A DNA stretch of 64,000 nucleotides from Neisseria macacae ATCC 33926 (GCF_022749495.1 NZ_CP094241.1:1364001-1428000), one strand, 5' to 3'; counted from the stretch's first letter, positions 24,883 through 33,727 are shown. Notes: generated by a model from the letters alone, not told the origin. Translations and numbers: made by a program.

Positions 24883-26349
24883 TTAAAAACGGTATCTCAA
24901 ATTCAGTGCGATTTCATTCTGTCGGTAAACATAAAAATCCGAATTACTGCGGCTGACCGTCCGCTTGAATCTTAATTCGGGAGAGATGTTTTTAAACTGC
25001 CATTTCGATGCGCCCAAAGCGGCGGTAAAAATGGTCTGCCTGTCGCGGCGGCGTTCGCCGTCGGTGTGGTAGCTGCCTTCGTCGTAGCGGCTGAGGCGGT
25101 GAAGGGCTGCGGCGTTGAGATAGATACTGTTGCCGAAAATTTTATAGCCGCCGATGCGGGCGGTGTATTCCCTGCTGCGGGCAAACGCGTCGGGATACTT
25201 GCGGCGGGTAAGGTCGATGCCGCCGAACAGTCCGAGGCCGTCTGAAAACGTGTAGCCCAATCCTGCGCCGGAAGTATAAAGGCTGTAGTCGCTGTAATAT
25301 CCGCGCTCGCTTTCCAGATATTTGACCCGTTTGCCTTCCAGTCGGGCGTTGACCGACCATTTGCGCCCCAAATTCCGTTCCCAGTTTATATCCGCGCCCC
25401 ATGCGCGGTAACGGCTGCGGCCGCCGCGAAAGTAATGTTCGAAATACGGGGTCAGCGTCAGGTCGTCGTTGGCATCGGCGTATTGGTAGCCGGCGGACAG
25501 CAGGGCGGTGTTTTCACTGTATTTTTCAATCGGTTCGCTTTGGGTGTCGGCGCGGTCAAATCGGCTGCCGTAGGCAATAGGGCGCAGGATGAGGTTGTGA
25601 TGGCCCTTGAGCGGAACGGATTTCGAGGCGGCGGCGCTGTATTGCCAAAACGCCGAGCCGACGGGCTTGGGCAGGGAGCGGTAGCTGAAACATTCGCCCA
25701 TAAATTCGCCCACGCATTCGCGTTTGCCGTTGCCTTGATTGATGTTGTCGCTGTAACCGCGCCCGACGGAAATATCGACGTGCCAGCGGCTGCGTTTGTC
25801 GAGGATGTCGAGATAGTTTTGCACCGTCTCTTTGGTTTCAGATGGCATCCCGCCTTGCAAAACCTTTTCGAAACCGGCTTTTGCTTCGCGGGTCTGATTG
25901 TCTTCACCGTAAAGCCGTGCCAGTTCCAACCCTATGCGGACATCGCTGGGCGCAGCCTGTTGCGCCGCTTTCATCTTTTCCAGCGCGCCGGAAACATCGC
26001 CTTGCGAACGCGCCAGCAGCCCTTCGGCCATCAGTACCAGATGCGGTTTGTGGCCGGAAAGGATGCGGTAGTGCGTCAGAAATTCCCTCACTTTGTTCCA
26101 CTGCCTGTCGTTGACCGCGTAATAAATGCCCAAGGCCAAATCGTGTTCCGTGTGCGGCACATGATAAGTCTCGCCGCCGATGTCAATGCGGCTTTCATCT
26201 GAAAGGCCGTCTGAAAATGCTTCCGCTTCCTGATACTGCCTGATTTGACGCTGAACCCCGTCGCGCAGCATACGCGTGTCGTCATCGTCGGCAAAGGCGG
26301 GGATGGAAAGGGGGAGCAGCAGGGCAAACAGGCAGGCGCGGTTTTTCAT
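24883..26349 (-). CDS. Slam-type outer-membrane translocator (DUF560, hemophilin exporter-like)
   Basis: Surface lipoprotein assembly modulator-like protein, 488 residues from the ATG at 26349 (a TTG five codons upstream is less likely). The signal peptide ends near PAFADDD. An N-terminal TPR-like region spans about 70-185 (PHLVLMAEGLLARSQGDVSGA, GLELARLYGEDNQTREAKAGF). A C-terminal beta-barrel of alternating aromatic strands ends in NLRYRF. Slam proteins carry TbpB-like cargo across the outer membrane. The adjacent cargo gene here encodes a non-lipidated secreted protein, as in HsmA/HphA systems. A perfect intercistronic hairpin lies 20 bases upstream. Confidence 0.88.
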   Translation of the reverse strand: MKNRACLFALLLPLSIPAFADDDDTRMLRDGVQRQIRQYQEAEAFSDGLSDESRIDIGGETYHVPHTEHDLALGIYYAVNDRQWNKVREFLTHYRILSGHKPHLVLMAEGLLARSQGDVSGALEKMKAAQQAAPSDVRIGLELARLYGEDNQTREAKAGFEKVLQGGMPSETKETVQNYLDILDKRSRWHVDISVGRGYSDNINQGNGKRECVGEFMGECFSYRSLPKPVGSAFWQYSAAASKSVPLKGHHNLILRPIAYGSRFDRADTQSEPIEKYSENTALLSAGYQYADANDDLTLTPYFEHYFRGGRSRYRAWGADINWERNLGRKWSVNARLEGKRVKYLESERGYYSDYSLYTSGAGLGYTFSDGLGLFGGIDLTRRKYPDAFARSREYTARIGGYKIFGNSIYLNAAALHRLSRYDEGSYHTDGERRRDRQTIFTAALGASKWQFKNISPELRFKRTVSRSNSDFYVYRQNEIALNLRYRF

Positions 26350-26368
26350 TTCGGGTTTCCACAATATA

Positions 26369-26399
26369 GGGGAAGCCGAATCACATCATCGGCTTCCCC
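26369..26399 (-). promoter_or_regulatory. Perfect 11-bp hairpin between hemophore and Slam genes
   Basis: GGGGAAGCCGA and TCGGCTTCCCC with a nine-base loop, and no T-run after it. It sits between the hemophore stop (26450) and the Slam start (26349). It is more likely a partial terminator or RNA-stability element that sets cargo above translocator levels than a full terminator (inference). Confidence 0.65.
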
Positions 26400-26449
26400 A
26401 TCCTTAAAATCCATCGGCAATCCTTTTGAATACATGTTTTCAGACGGCC

Positions 26450-27376
26450 TCAACGCTTGCGTCCGCCGAATGCCACGTCGTCTGCCGCACCTGCTTTACG
26501 GGTGGCGATACCTGCCATTGCCGCCGCGCCTTTGCCGTAGAATTGCCCCTTCATACCTTGGGCGGTATCGGCAAACGTGCCTTTGGTATTGTCGATTTTT
26601 GCTTTGTCAAAGCTGATTCTGTCCGCACCGCGCGCAATCTGGCCGCCCATTGTTCCTTGAGTTGTCGTACCGAATTTTGCCGTAACCGTGCCGCGGTAGA
26701 AATCGTTTGCGCCGGGCGTGTGTTTGTTGATGCCGACCACATCGTAGGTTGCCGTTGCCAAGCCTTGAGTCCGTCCGGTCGGATTGTCGCCGGCATACCA
26801 TACTGTGCGGCGGGCGTCGGCCATGTTCAGGTTGGTATCATTGTCCGGAACGGTACCGCCTTTTCGCGGTGCCCATTCGCCGAAATAAACCCCGCTGCCG
26901 TCGGGCAGGTTTTTGACTTGACCGATAACTAGGCCGCCGAATTCAGGCAGTGTTCCTGCTTTGGCCATACGGCGAACGCTGTACACATCAATATTGGTGC
27001 CGCGTTTTTCATACCAAGTTTGCCCAATTTTGGCATCCCTTAATGAAGGAATCGGAATAAGGTTGCCTAAAGGAACAATAGCGGGGGTAAGGTATTTGGG
27101 ATTGGTCTTGCCGTTTACCGAGACATTATAGTTATTACCGTTAATCGGTTTATTGGTATGAACTTTGTTGATGTATTTGACCGGACCGTTGCCTATGTTG
27201 ATACGGATTGCTCCTTTGTTGATTCGCAAAGCTGCTTTACCCGCACCAAATGGTAAGACAGTGGAAGGAAGTCTTGTTTCAACGGTGGATTCATTTGAAG
27301 AGTCTCCTGAAGGGGTGGCATGGACGGTTGCAGATACAATCCAAGCTAAAGCTGTGACCAATAATTTCAGTTTCAT
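26450..27376 (-). CDS. Secreted TbpB-like barrel protein, hemophilin-type hemophore (HphA-like)
   Basis: A 308-residue precursor from the ATG at 27376, chosen because AAGGTG precedes it by six bases. The signal peptide is MKLKLLVTALAWIVSATVHA with no lipobox Cys, so the mature protein should be released rather than lipid-anchored. The C-terminal half has the strand pattern of a TbpB-type eight-stranded barrel: GVYFGEWAPRKGG, RTVWYAGDN, GLATATYDVVGI, FYRGTVTAKFG, MKGQFYGKGAAAMAGI, VAFGGRKR. Position between a TonB receptor and a Slam gene matches HphA loci. Heme as ligand is inferred; another ligand is possible. Confidence 0.75.
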   Translation of the reverse strand: MKLKLLVTALAWIVSATVHATPSGDSSNESTVETRLPSTVLPFGAGKAALRINKGAIRINIGNGPVKYINKVHTNKPINGNNYNVSVNGKTNPKYLTPAIVPLGNLIPIPSLRDAKIGQTWYEKRGTNIDVYSVRRMAKAGTLPEFGGLVIGQVKNLPDGSGVYFGEWAPRKGGTVPDNDTNLNMADARRTVWYAGDNPTGRTQGLATATYDVVGINKHTPGANDFYRGTVTAKFGTTTQGTMGGQIARGADRISFDKAKIDNTKGTFADTAQGMKGQFYGKGAAAMAGIATRKAGAADDVAFGGRKR

Positions 27377-27641
27377 TGCTATCACCTTTTAGTAAAGAAT
27401 ATGCCGTTTGCGGAACAGCACGACCGTTTTGCGTTAGGGCGCAAAATTTTGCGGCAGGAGGCTTGAATTGGAAACCTATCTTTGTTCTTTATTTGGGTAG
27501 TGGCTAAATTAAATTTAGAAAATATTGAAAATTTTTTGTAAGTTTTATCTTTTTTTGTATTGAGAATAGATATTAATACCGTTGGTCAAATTTATCAACC
27601 GTTGATTTATTTTATTTTGTTTTTTTGTAAATTTTAAATCG
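27377..27641 (-). promoter_or_regulatory. AT-rich promoter region of the hemophore gene with a candidate Fur box
   Basis: 265 bases, no gene. At 27559-27577 ATTGAGAATAGATATTAAT agrees at about 14 of 19 positions with a common Fur-box form (AATGAGAATAATTATCATT). Iron repression of heme-uptake genes is usual. The site is about 185 bases upstream of the start, so it may control a distal promoter. Confidence 0.4.
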
Positions 27642-27672
27642 AAAGGTCGTCTGAAATTTTCAGACGACCTTT
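27642..27672. terminator. Inverted DUS terminator after the receptor gene
   Basis: AAAGGTCGTCTGAAA and TTTCAGACGACCTTT separated by one base. Confidence 0.85.
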
Positions 27673-27686
27673 CAAGCATTGCCCCG

Positions 27687-30600
27687 TCAGAATTTGCCTG
27701 TAAACCCAACGGTAACCGCCCGTCCCGGTGCGGGGATGGGAACGTTGGACATGGGATCGAGATAATAGCGGTTGGTCAGGTTACTGACGCTGAAGTTCAT
27801 GCTCAGGTTTTTGCCGAAGTTGTAGCGTCCGTAAACGTCCAAAACCAAGGCGGAACGCCAGTGGTAGGGGCGGCCTGTCGCTTCGTAGATGCGTGCCAAG
27901 CCGCTTTTGGCCAGCTTGTCCTGTTGTTTGTTTTCGGCTTTGCTGTGATAAGTGCCGCGTAGGCCCAATTCCAATTTTTCGTTGAATCGGCGGGTTCCGA
28001 TATCGAGATTAATGGAATATTTTGGTTGGCGGCTTTGATGGAAGCGGGTTGCGCCGAATCCTCCATCCACGCAGACAGGAATACGGTTGATATATAAATC
28101 ATAGTTGAATACGGTGGCTTTATCGCAGGTCTGCTGTTTCAGGCGGTAGTTGGCAGCCAGTGAGGCAAACCATTTCCCGCTGTCGAAGCGGCTTTGAAGT
28201 TCGATACCACTGGTAAGGCGTTTGTCGTATTGTTGGAGGTTGCGTTCAGACGACAGCTCGATAGCATTTTTTATCACGCTGTTGTAGTAGGTCAGACGGA
28301 TGTCGCCGTGGCGCAGGCGTTTGAAACGAGGGGCGAAGTTGTAGGTATAGCCGATTTCCCAATTGGTGCTGCGTTCGGGCTTCAAATCAAATTCTTGGGA
28401 ATAAGCGTCCGCCCACGACGAATTGGTGGTAGTGGCTTCGTATATGGTGGGAAAACGTACTGCTTGCGCCCACCTCAGGTGTAGCCGCCCGTTTTGCGTC
28501 AGGTTGTAACTGAGGGCAAGCATGGGAGACCAAGCATGCGCCCTGAGGTGTTTGGGGGAGGGCCAGTTTTCGTCGCTGTCTGCTGCGAGGTTTTTCGTTT
28601 CTTTTATCATGTCTCCGGCCTCTATCGGGTAATTCTTTTTTTTGTCCTCATAGTCTGTTGTGGCAGCGGTATCAGTATGCCGTTGGATTAGGTATTTGTA
28701 AAAATTTCCGTTTTGTCCTTGGGGATTGGCGATTTTTTCGTCAAACATCCCGTCTGGGAAAACCGGACCCTCAAATCTGCCGTTGCGGAAGGGGGTATAT
28801 GCCTGTTCCAAGCGGTAGAGTGCTTGGGGTTCTCCCGTGTCATAAGCAGGGTTGCCTTTTGGATTGCGTAATATATTGTTGCTGGAGCTGAAAAGATAGC
28901 CGTATTTTTTTTCAAATTTTTGACCAAGTTTTTCTTGCTCGTCCGAGCCTGTCGGTGCGTTGTCATAGGCAAAATAATCGGCAACTTCTTGAGGATTGTC
29001 GATAAGTTTATAGTAGGGCAGGTATGTTCCGATAATGTATCCTTCATTACCTTTGGTAATGGAGTAGAAGGATTCTTTACGCTCTTTGCGTTTTTGGGCG
29101 AGTATGTCGTCATAGCTCCAGAATTTGTTGTAGCGTATGCCTGCCTGAATATTCAAACGGTCTGTCGGCTGCCAGTCGAATACCATTCCTGCGCCCCATT
29201 CGTGGCGGCGGCCGGAACGTGGACCGGAGAGGGCGGTCATTCCGCTTGCGGCATTGCTTAAGCCGTCGAAATCCAAGTCATTATTGTATTGTTCTGTAAA
29301 TTCATTCAGTTTTTCATGTTGCACATTGGCAGAAAGGGTCATGGACAAAGTATCGCCCAAACGAAAGCGATTGCTGAGGTCTGCACCGGTACGTACCGAA
29401 CGGGTGCGTTGTTCTGCTGCGGCTTTGACACGGTAGCCGTCCAGCTTTGGATCGCCGTCGTAAGGTTTTTTTGATGGCTCTTTATCGGGTATCAGGCCTT
29501 CGGCCATCATTTGGCTGCAGTTCATGTTATGAAATGCCATCGTCCATGGAATTTCGCCACGCGAACAACGTATCCAGTTATCGTAATCGCTGTCGGGGTA
29601 ATCGACATATAAATCTGTGGCACCGTTCTGATAGCGCGTGCTGCGGGTGCGGGTACGCCAGATGTTGGCATTCAGGTCTATCCAGCTGTTGTTTTCGGGT
29701 TTCCACCCGTAGCCGATTTTATAGCTTTTATTTTGGATATTCGATTCCATACCTTGTATCGGCATCATTTGCATGGCGGCTTCGCGATATTGTTCGCCGA
29801 TATTGAAAAAATCGTCGCTATATCCTTGCGCAAGGTTGCTGTAGAAGGGGTTGTGTTCACCGAAATCCACTCTGGTCTGCATATAGGACAGGCTGATTTT
29901 TTGATTGGCAGGAAGATGCCAGTTATTTTTCAATAATAGACTTTTGCTGGAAATATTACTGTTGACTACTTCTCTTCCTGGGCGATAAAACCGTGCCATA
30001 TTGGGAACCATGCTGGCAGTGGTATTGGTATGGCCTGAATCTTCGTTTTTGTACACCGGATTATTAAGATAACCGCCCGCCGCGTGTTTGCCGGCGAAAT
30101 AATTGCCTTTTTCACGGATACTGTAAGCAATCAGACCGTCTGAAATATCGGTTTTAAATGCAGCCGAAAACATACCCGAACGATCGTTTTTAAAATTCCT
30201 CAGTTTGTGGTTGCGGAAACGGGTTATGCGGTATCGGTCTTCAAATTGCAATCCATAGTAGTAACGGCTTTGTCCTGAAGGGTCTTCTAAAACGTTGCCT
30301 ATTGTTCCGATGGCACCATCGGCAGTAGGGTTGCCTGGAAGGGTGCGATAATCGGGCCAGCCTTTATATTTAAGAAGGCTTTCTGGCTGCTTTACTGTAT
30401 TGTCGGAAAAACTGCCCTTAATTTGTATCCCCCATTTTTTTCCTTCGGGAACAATGTCTTCAGGTTCGATGGTTTGAATGGCGACCGAACCGCCCACCCC
30501 TGATTTGACACCGCGTGTCATCGACGGGCCTTTTTCTACCGAGATACTGCGTAAAAGTGTGGGATCAATATAATTGCGGTCGGAAATGCCGTAGTTGTTT

Positions 30601-30983
30601 TGCCAAACATCAACTGTTTGTTCAATACCGTCTATGGTTACGGGAATGCGCCCTTTTCCTGAAATACCACGGATATTGGGCGTAATTGCGCTACCTGCCG
30701 TACGCGTATTCATGTTGTATACGCCGTTGAGCCCCTTGAGGATGTCGCCGGCGGCATCGGGGCGGTAGCGTTCGAGGTATTCTTTGCCGAGATAGGCATT
30801 GGAGACGTTTTTGCTGTATTGCTGCGCTTCGCCTTTCTGGTCTTTGGTCAGGCGTTTGCCGCGGACTTCAACAGCATCGAGGACGGCAGTTTCGGGTGCA
30901 GTCGCATCTGCTGCCCACAGGTGTGGGCTGTACCACAAAATACTGAGGCAGGCGACGATGGTTTTGAAGGGGTAGTTTCTCAT
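27687..30983 (-). CDS. Large TonB-dependent outer-membrane receptor (HphR-like heme/hemophore receptor)
   Basis: A 1098-residue precursor from the ATG at 30983 (AAGGAG eight bases upstream; the frame is open further but lacks a signal there). The signal peptide ends near SPHLWA. A TonB-box-like AVLDAVEVRGKRL follows, then the plug domain (NIRGISGKGRIPVTIDGIEQ, VEKGPSMTRGVKSGVGG). A 22-strand barrel ends in VGFTGKF with a terminal Phe. At ~120 kDa it is larger than typical HmbR-type receptors and in the range of Slam-linked hemophore receptors. It is upstream of the hemophore and Slam genes on the same strand. Substrate is inferred from context. Confidence 0.9.
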   Translation of the reverse strand: MRNYPFKTIVACLSILWYSPHLWAADATAPETAVLDAVEVRGKRLTKDQKGEAQQYSKNVSNAYLGKEYLERYRPDAAGDILKGLNGVYNMNTRTAGSAITPNIRGISGKGRIPVTIDGIEQTVDVWQNNYGISDRNYIDPTLLRSISVEKGPSMTRGVKSGVGGSVAIQTIEPEDIVPEGKKWGIQIKGSFSDNTVKQPESLLKYKGWPDYRTLPGNPTADGAIGTIGNVLEDPSGQSRYYYGLQFEDRYRITRFRNHKLRNFKNDRSGMFSAAFKTDISDGLIAYSIREKGNYFAGKHAAGGYLNNPVYKNEDSGHTNTTASMVPNMARFYRPGREVVNSNISSKSLLLKNNWHLPANQKISLSYMQTRVDFGEHNPFYSNLAQGYSDDFFNIGEQYREAAMQMMPIQGMESNIQNKSYKIGYGWKPENNSWIDLNANIWRTRTRSTRYQNGATDLYVDYPDSDYDNWIRCSRGEIPWTMAFHNMNCSQMMAEGLIPDKEPSKKPYDGDPKLDGYRVKAAAEQRTRSVRTGADLSNRFRLGDTLSMTLSANVQHEKLNEFTEQYNNDLDFDGLSNAASGMTALSGPRSGRRHEWGAGMVFDWQPTDRLNIQAGIRYNKFWSYDDILAQKRKERKESFYSITKGNEGYIIGTYLPYYKLIDNPQEVADYFAYDNAPTGSDEQEKLGQKFEKKYGYLFSSSNNILRNPKGNPAYDTGEPQALYRLEQAYTPFRNGRFEGPVFPDGMFDEKIANPQGQNGNFYKYLIQRHTDTAATTDYEDKKKNYPIEAGDMIKETKNLAADSDENWPSPKHLRAHAWSPMLALSYNLTQNGRLHLRWAQAVRFPTIYEATTTNSSWADAYSQEFDLKPERSTNWEIGYTYNFAPRFKRLRHGDIRLTYYNSVIKNAIELSSERNLQQYDKRLTSGIELQSRFDSGKWFASLAANYRLKQQTCDKATVFNYDLYINRIPVCVDGGFGATRFHQSRQPKYSINLDIGTRRFNEKLELGLRGTYHSKAENKQQDKLAKSGLARIYEATGRPYHWRSALVLDVYGRYNFGKNLSMNFSVSNLTNRYYLDPMSNVPIPAPGRAVTVGFTGKF

Positions 30984-31200
30984 GTGATGACTCCTTGTAT
31001 TGTCTTTATAACAGGCGCTCCGTCGGGTGTGGACGGTAATCAATCTTCAAGGAGTGGTTTGTAGAATGTGTTTTATGTTTTTATGATTGGGATTTTTGAG
31101 TAAGGATATTTGCTGTTTTTTTTTTGGATATTATAAGTTTTTGAAAAAATTTTATAAGTTTTGTTCCTTTGGTGGTGCGTTTTACCGATAAACGGGATCG
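30984..31200 (-). promoter_or_regulatory. Receptor promoter region with T10 homopolymer tract
   Basis: AT-rich leader with a run of ten T at 31116-31125 (ten A on the coding strand). The run lies just downstream of TATAAT and between two TTATAAGTTTT copies. A homopolymer close to a promoter is the usual substrate for slipped-strand phase variation in Neisseria; here it is a candidate only. Confidence 0.4.
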
Positions 31201-31247
31201 AAAACGTCGTCTGAAAACGGCGTAGCGGGTTTTCAGACGACGTTTTT
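31201..31247. terminator. Inverted DUS-like terminator after rdgB
   Basis: AAAACGTCGTCTGAAAAC and GTTTTCAGACGACGTTTT; both arms carry C in place of the usual G before GTCGTCTGAA, so the pair changed in concert. Confidence 0.82.
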
Positions 31248-31252
31248 GTTGT

Positions 31253-31846
31253 TCAGAGGGCTTCGATTTTTTTCAACAATTCCCGCAAAGCCTGCCCCCT
31301 GTGGCTTTCGGCGTTTTTGATTTCGGGATCAAGCTCGGCGGCGGTGCAGTTGTGTTCGGGCAGGTAGAAATGCGGGTCGTAGCCGAAGCCGTAGGTTCCT
31401 GCGGCTTCTGTCTGCCATTGGCCGCGCCAGATGCCTCCGGCGATGATGGGCTGCGGGTCGTTTTCGTGGCGGACGAGGACGAGGACGCAGACGTAGTAGC
31501 AGCTTTTGTCGGCTTGGTAGGCGAGTTCGTCTGAAAGGCGCTTGTTGTTGGCGGCATCGGATTTGGGATTTGCTCCAGCATAGCGGGCGGAGAGGACGCC
31601 GGGTGCGCCGTTTAATGCGGTAGCGCAGATGCCGGAGTCGTCGGCGAGCGCGGGCAGTCCGCTGTGTTTGGCGGCGTGGCGGGCTTTGGCGAGAGCGTTT
31701 TCAACGAAGGTGTGGTACGGCTCGGGGCATTCGGGCGTGTCGAACTGGGATTGCGGCAGGACTTCGATGTTCAAATCGGCGAAAAGGCGTGAAAATTCTT
31801 TGAGTTTGCCTGCATTACCACTGGCGAGGACGATTTTGTCGAACAT
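31253..31846 (-). CDS. rdgB: XTP/dITP pyrophosphatase RdgB
   Basis: Ham1-family house-cleaning enzyme that removes dITP and XTP. 197 residues. Family motifs: LASGNAGKLKEF (8-19), ADDSGICATALNGAPGVLSARYAG, GFGYDPHFY and SHRGQALRELL at the end. Full-length and intact. A broken copy of its 3' end lies 7.2 kb away at 23966. In many proteobacteria rdgB directly precedes hemW. Confidence 0.95.
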   Translation of the reverse strand: MFDKIVLASGNAGKLKEFSRLFADLNIEVLPQSQFDTPECPEPYHTFVENALAKARHAAKHSGLPALADDSGICATALNGAPGVLSARYAGANPKSDAANNKRLSDELAYQADKSCYYVCVLVLVRHENDPQPIIAGGIWRGQWQTEAAGTYGFGYDPHFYLPEHNCTAAELDPEIKNAESHRGQALRELLKKIEAL

Positions 31847-31855
31847 GGGTTTTCC

Positions 31856-32086
31856 TTAATGGGATTCGGTTTGTTGCGAGCGCATGATTTGGGCGCGGGC
31901 TTTATGGCGGATATAAAGGGCGAGGCTGCCGATTTGGGCGAAGACGGCGCCGAAGGCGAACAGGAAGGCGGCAACGGCGAATTGTTTGCTTTGGATGGAA
32001 AGCAGGTAGCCGCCGAGCATGATGAGTCCGATGAAGATTAGGGTGAAAAGGGCGGTCAGCAGGAGGTAGATTTTTTGTCGGTTCAT
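31856..32086 (-). CDS. Small two-helix membrane protein
   Basis: 76 residues with two hydrophobic segments (LLLTALFTLIFIGLIMLGGYLL and FAVAAFLFAFGAVFAQIGSLAL) and a basic C-terminal tail. Function unknown. Its stop is nine bases before the rdgB start, so the two are probably co-transcribed. Confidence 0.75.
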   Translation of the reverse strand: MNRQKIYLLLTALFTLIFIGLIMLGGYLLSIQSKQFAVAAFLFAFGAVFAQIGSLALYIRHKARAQIMRSQQTESH

Positions 32087-32193
32087 GATTGGGGACGTTT
32101 TTGATAAAGGGCGGATGCGTGGTTTGGGTTGTCCGTTTGTAGTTAGATAGGAATGGTGTTGGTTTGGGAATGGGGGAAGGGTTTGTGGGTTGA

Positions 32194-32242
32194 TGAGGTC
32201 GTCTGAAAACTGGGCAATCGGGTTTCAGACGACCTTTTGTTT
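32194..32242. terminator. Inverted DUS terminator after nadK
   Basis: GAGGTCGTCTGAAAAC and GTTTCAGACGACCTTTTG just beyond the nadK stop. Confidence 0.82.
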
Positions 32243-33139
32243 TTATACGAGCTGTTCGCCCCAGTGCAGCTTTTGCCGCAGGGTTCGGAAGTATTGGTAG
32301 TCGGTGGGATGGAGGATGCGCAGGGGGTTGTGGTAGCGGCGGATGATGATGCGGTCGAGGTTTTGTACGTCGATAAAGGATTGTCCGTCGAAATGCACGC
32401 GGGCGTCGCCGCTTTGGGTAACGAGGATTTCGATTTCGGAAGTATCGGGGATGGCGATGGGGCGGTTGGTCATGGATTGGGGGCAGATGGGCACGAGGGT
32501 GAAGGCGTGCAATCCTGCCTGCATGATGGGGCCGCCGGCGGCAAGCGAGTAGGCGGTGGAGCCGGTGGGGGTGGAGACGATGAGGCCGTCGGAGCGTTGG
32601 GTATAGACGAATTCTTGGTTGATGAAGACTTCGAACTCGATCATTTGTCCGGCGCCGCCGCGTGAGATGACGGCATCGTTGAGGGCGAGGGCACGGTGGA
32701 TGGTTTCGCCGTCGCGGACGAGTGTGGCTTCGATGAGGATGCGCTCTTCGGGCAGGTATTTGCCTTCGAGGACGGGCAGCAGCTCTTCGGTCATGTTTTC
32801 GCGGGGGATTTGGGTGAGGAAGCCTAAATGCCCTTGGTTGATGCCGATAACGGGCACGGTACGGGGGGCGATTTCGCGGGCGACGGAGAGGAAGGTGCCG
32901 TCGCCGCCGAGGACGATGACGAGGTCGCAGTGTTTGCCCAAGTCGGATTTGCTGACGATGTGGCAGCCGACGGTATCTTGAACATAGATGCAGCGTTCTT
33001 CTATGCCGATTTCGTCCAGATAGACGGTAAAGCCGTGTCCCTGCAGGAATTGGATGAGGGTGTGGGCGGTGTTTTGGATTTCGGGGGTATTGGGGCGGGT
33101 TACGATACCGATGTTGTGAAACGGGCTGTTCATAGGCAT
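32243..33139 (-). CDS. nadK: NAD kinase
   Basis: Phosphorylates NAD to NADP. 298 residues with the catalytic GGDGTFLSVAR motif and INQGHLGFLTQI, then the NDAVISRGGAGQMI region and GLIVSTPTGSTAYSLAAGGP. ATG at 33139 or the second Met two codons later are both possible. Sixteen bases separate it from ubiJ upstream, so they form a transcription unit with a DUS in the junction. Confidence 0.96.
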   Translation of the reverse strand: MPMNSPFHNIGIVTRPNTPEIQNTAHTLIQFLQGHGFTVYLDEIGIEERCIYVQDTVGCHIVSKSDLGKHCDLVIVLGGDGTFLSVAREIAPRTVPVIGINQGHLGFLTQIPRENMTEELLPVLEGKYLPEERILIEATLVRDGETIHRALALNDAVISRGGAGQMIEFEVFINQEFVYTQRSDGLIVSTPTGSTAYSLAAGGPIMQAGLHAFTLVPICPQSMTNRPIAIPDTSEIEILVTQSGDARVHFDGQSFIDVQNLDRIIIRRYHNPLRILHPTDYQYFRTLRQKLHWGEQLV

Positions 33140-33154
33140 AGGGTCGTCTGAAAG

Positions 33155-33727
33155 TTAGTCTATCCAGATGTCGCGTTCGAGCCGGTCGAGGCGTTCGTTG
33201 AGACGGGCAACGTCGTCGCGCAGTTTGTCCACTTCTTCCATCCAAGCGGACAGGGTGGCGGCATCGATAACGGGGGATTCGGGTTCGCGGGAAAAGTCGC
33301 TGATTTGCTCGGCTATGCTTTGTCCGATTTTTTTGACGGTTTGTCCGATGTTGGCGGCGCGTTCGCTGATGCTGCCTGCGAGTGAGTCGCCGAAGATGCG
33401 GGCGAGGTCGTCTGAAGCGTAGTAGCGCAGGCTGCCGAGTATGGGCAGGACGGTCATGCCGAGCATGAGGTCGCCTTCGAGGCTGATGTCGCCGACGCCG
33501 GGTTCTTGTCCGGTCAGGATTTTGCGGATGGCGCTTTGATGGAAGGTGATGAGGGTGTCGGCGGGTTGGTCGGCGGTTTCGAGGAAGCCGTCGTGATTGA
33601 TGCGTCCGGTCAGTCCGAATCCGGCGAGGTTGAGGCTCAGGGTTTTGCCTGACAGGCGGGACAGGTCTTGTCGATGTTCCGGATTTTGCTGTATCAGGTG
33701 GTTGATAACGGGAAATAGGGCGGACAT
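33155..33727 (-). CDS. ubiJ: Ubiquinone biosynthesis accessory factor UbiJ (SCP2 domain)
   Basis: 190 residues. The N-terminal half is an SCP2 lipid-binding domain (LSLNLAGFGLTGRINHDGFL; ISLEGDLMLGMTVLPIL). The C-terminal half has the coiled coil typical of UbiJ (SAWMEEVDKLRDDVARLNER). UbiJ binds UbiK and ubiquinone intermediates in the soluble Ubi complex. It is followed closely by nadK. Confidence 0.85.
   Translation of the reverse strand: MSALFPVINHLIQQNPEHRQDLSRLSGKTLSLNLAGFGLTGRINHDGFLETADQPADTLITFHQSAIRKILTGQEPGVGDISLEGDLMLGMTVLPILGSLRYYASDDLARIFGDSLAGSISERAANIGQTVKKIGQSIAEQISDFSREPESPVIDAATLSAWMEEVDKLRDDVARLNERLDRLERDIWID

Noticed and set aside
28158..28700. Frameshift in the receptor gene
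   Set aside because: The 1098-codon frame is uninterrupted; apparent breaks were other-frame fragments.
31902..33245. 447-codon frame overlapping nadK on the same strand
   Set aside because: Arg/Pro/His-rich translation typical of a wrong frame; nadK and the small membrane protein explain the DNA.
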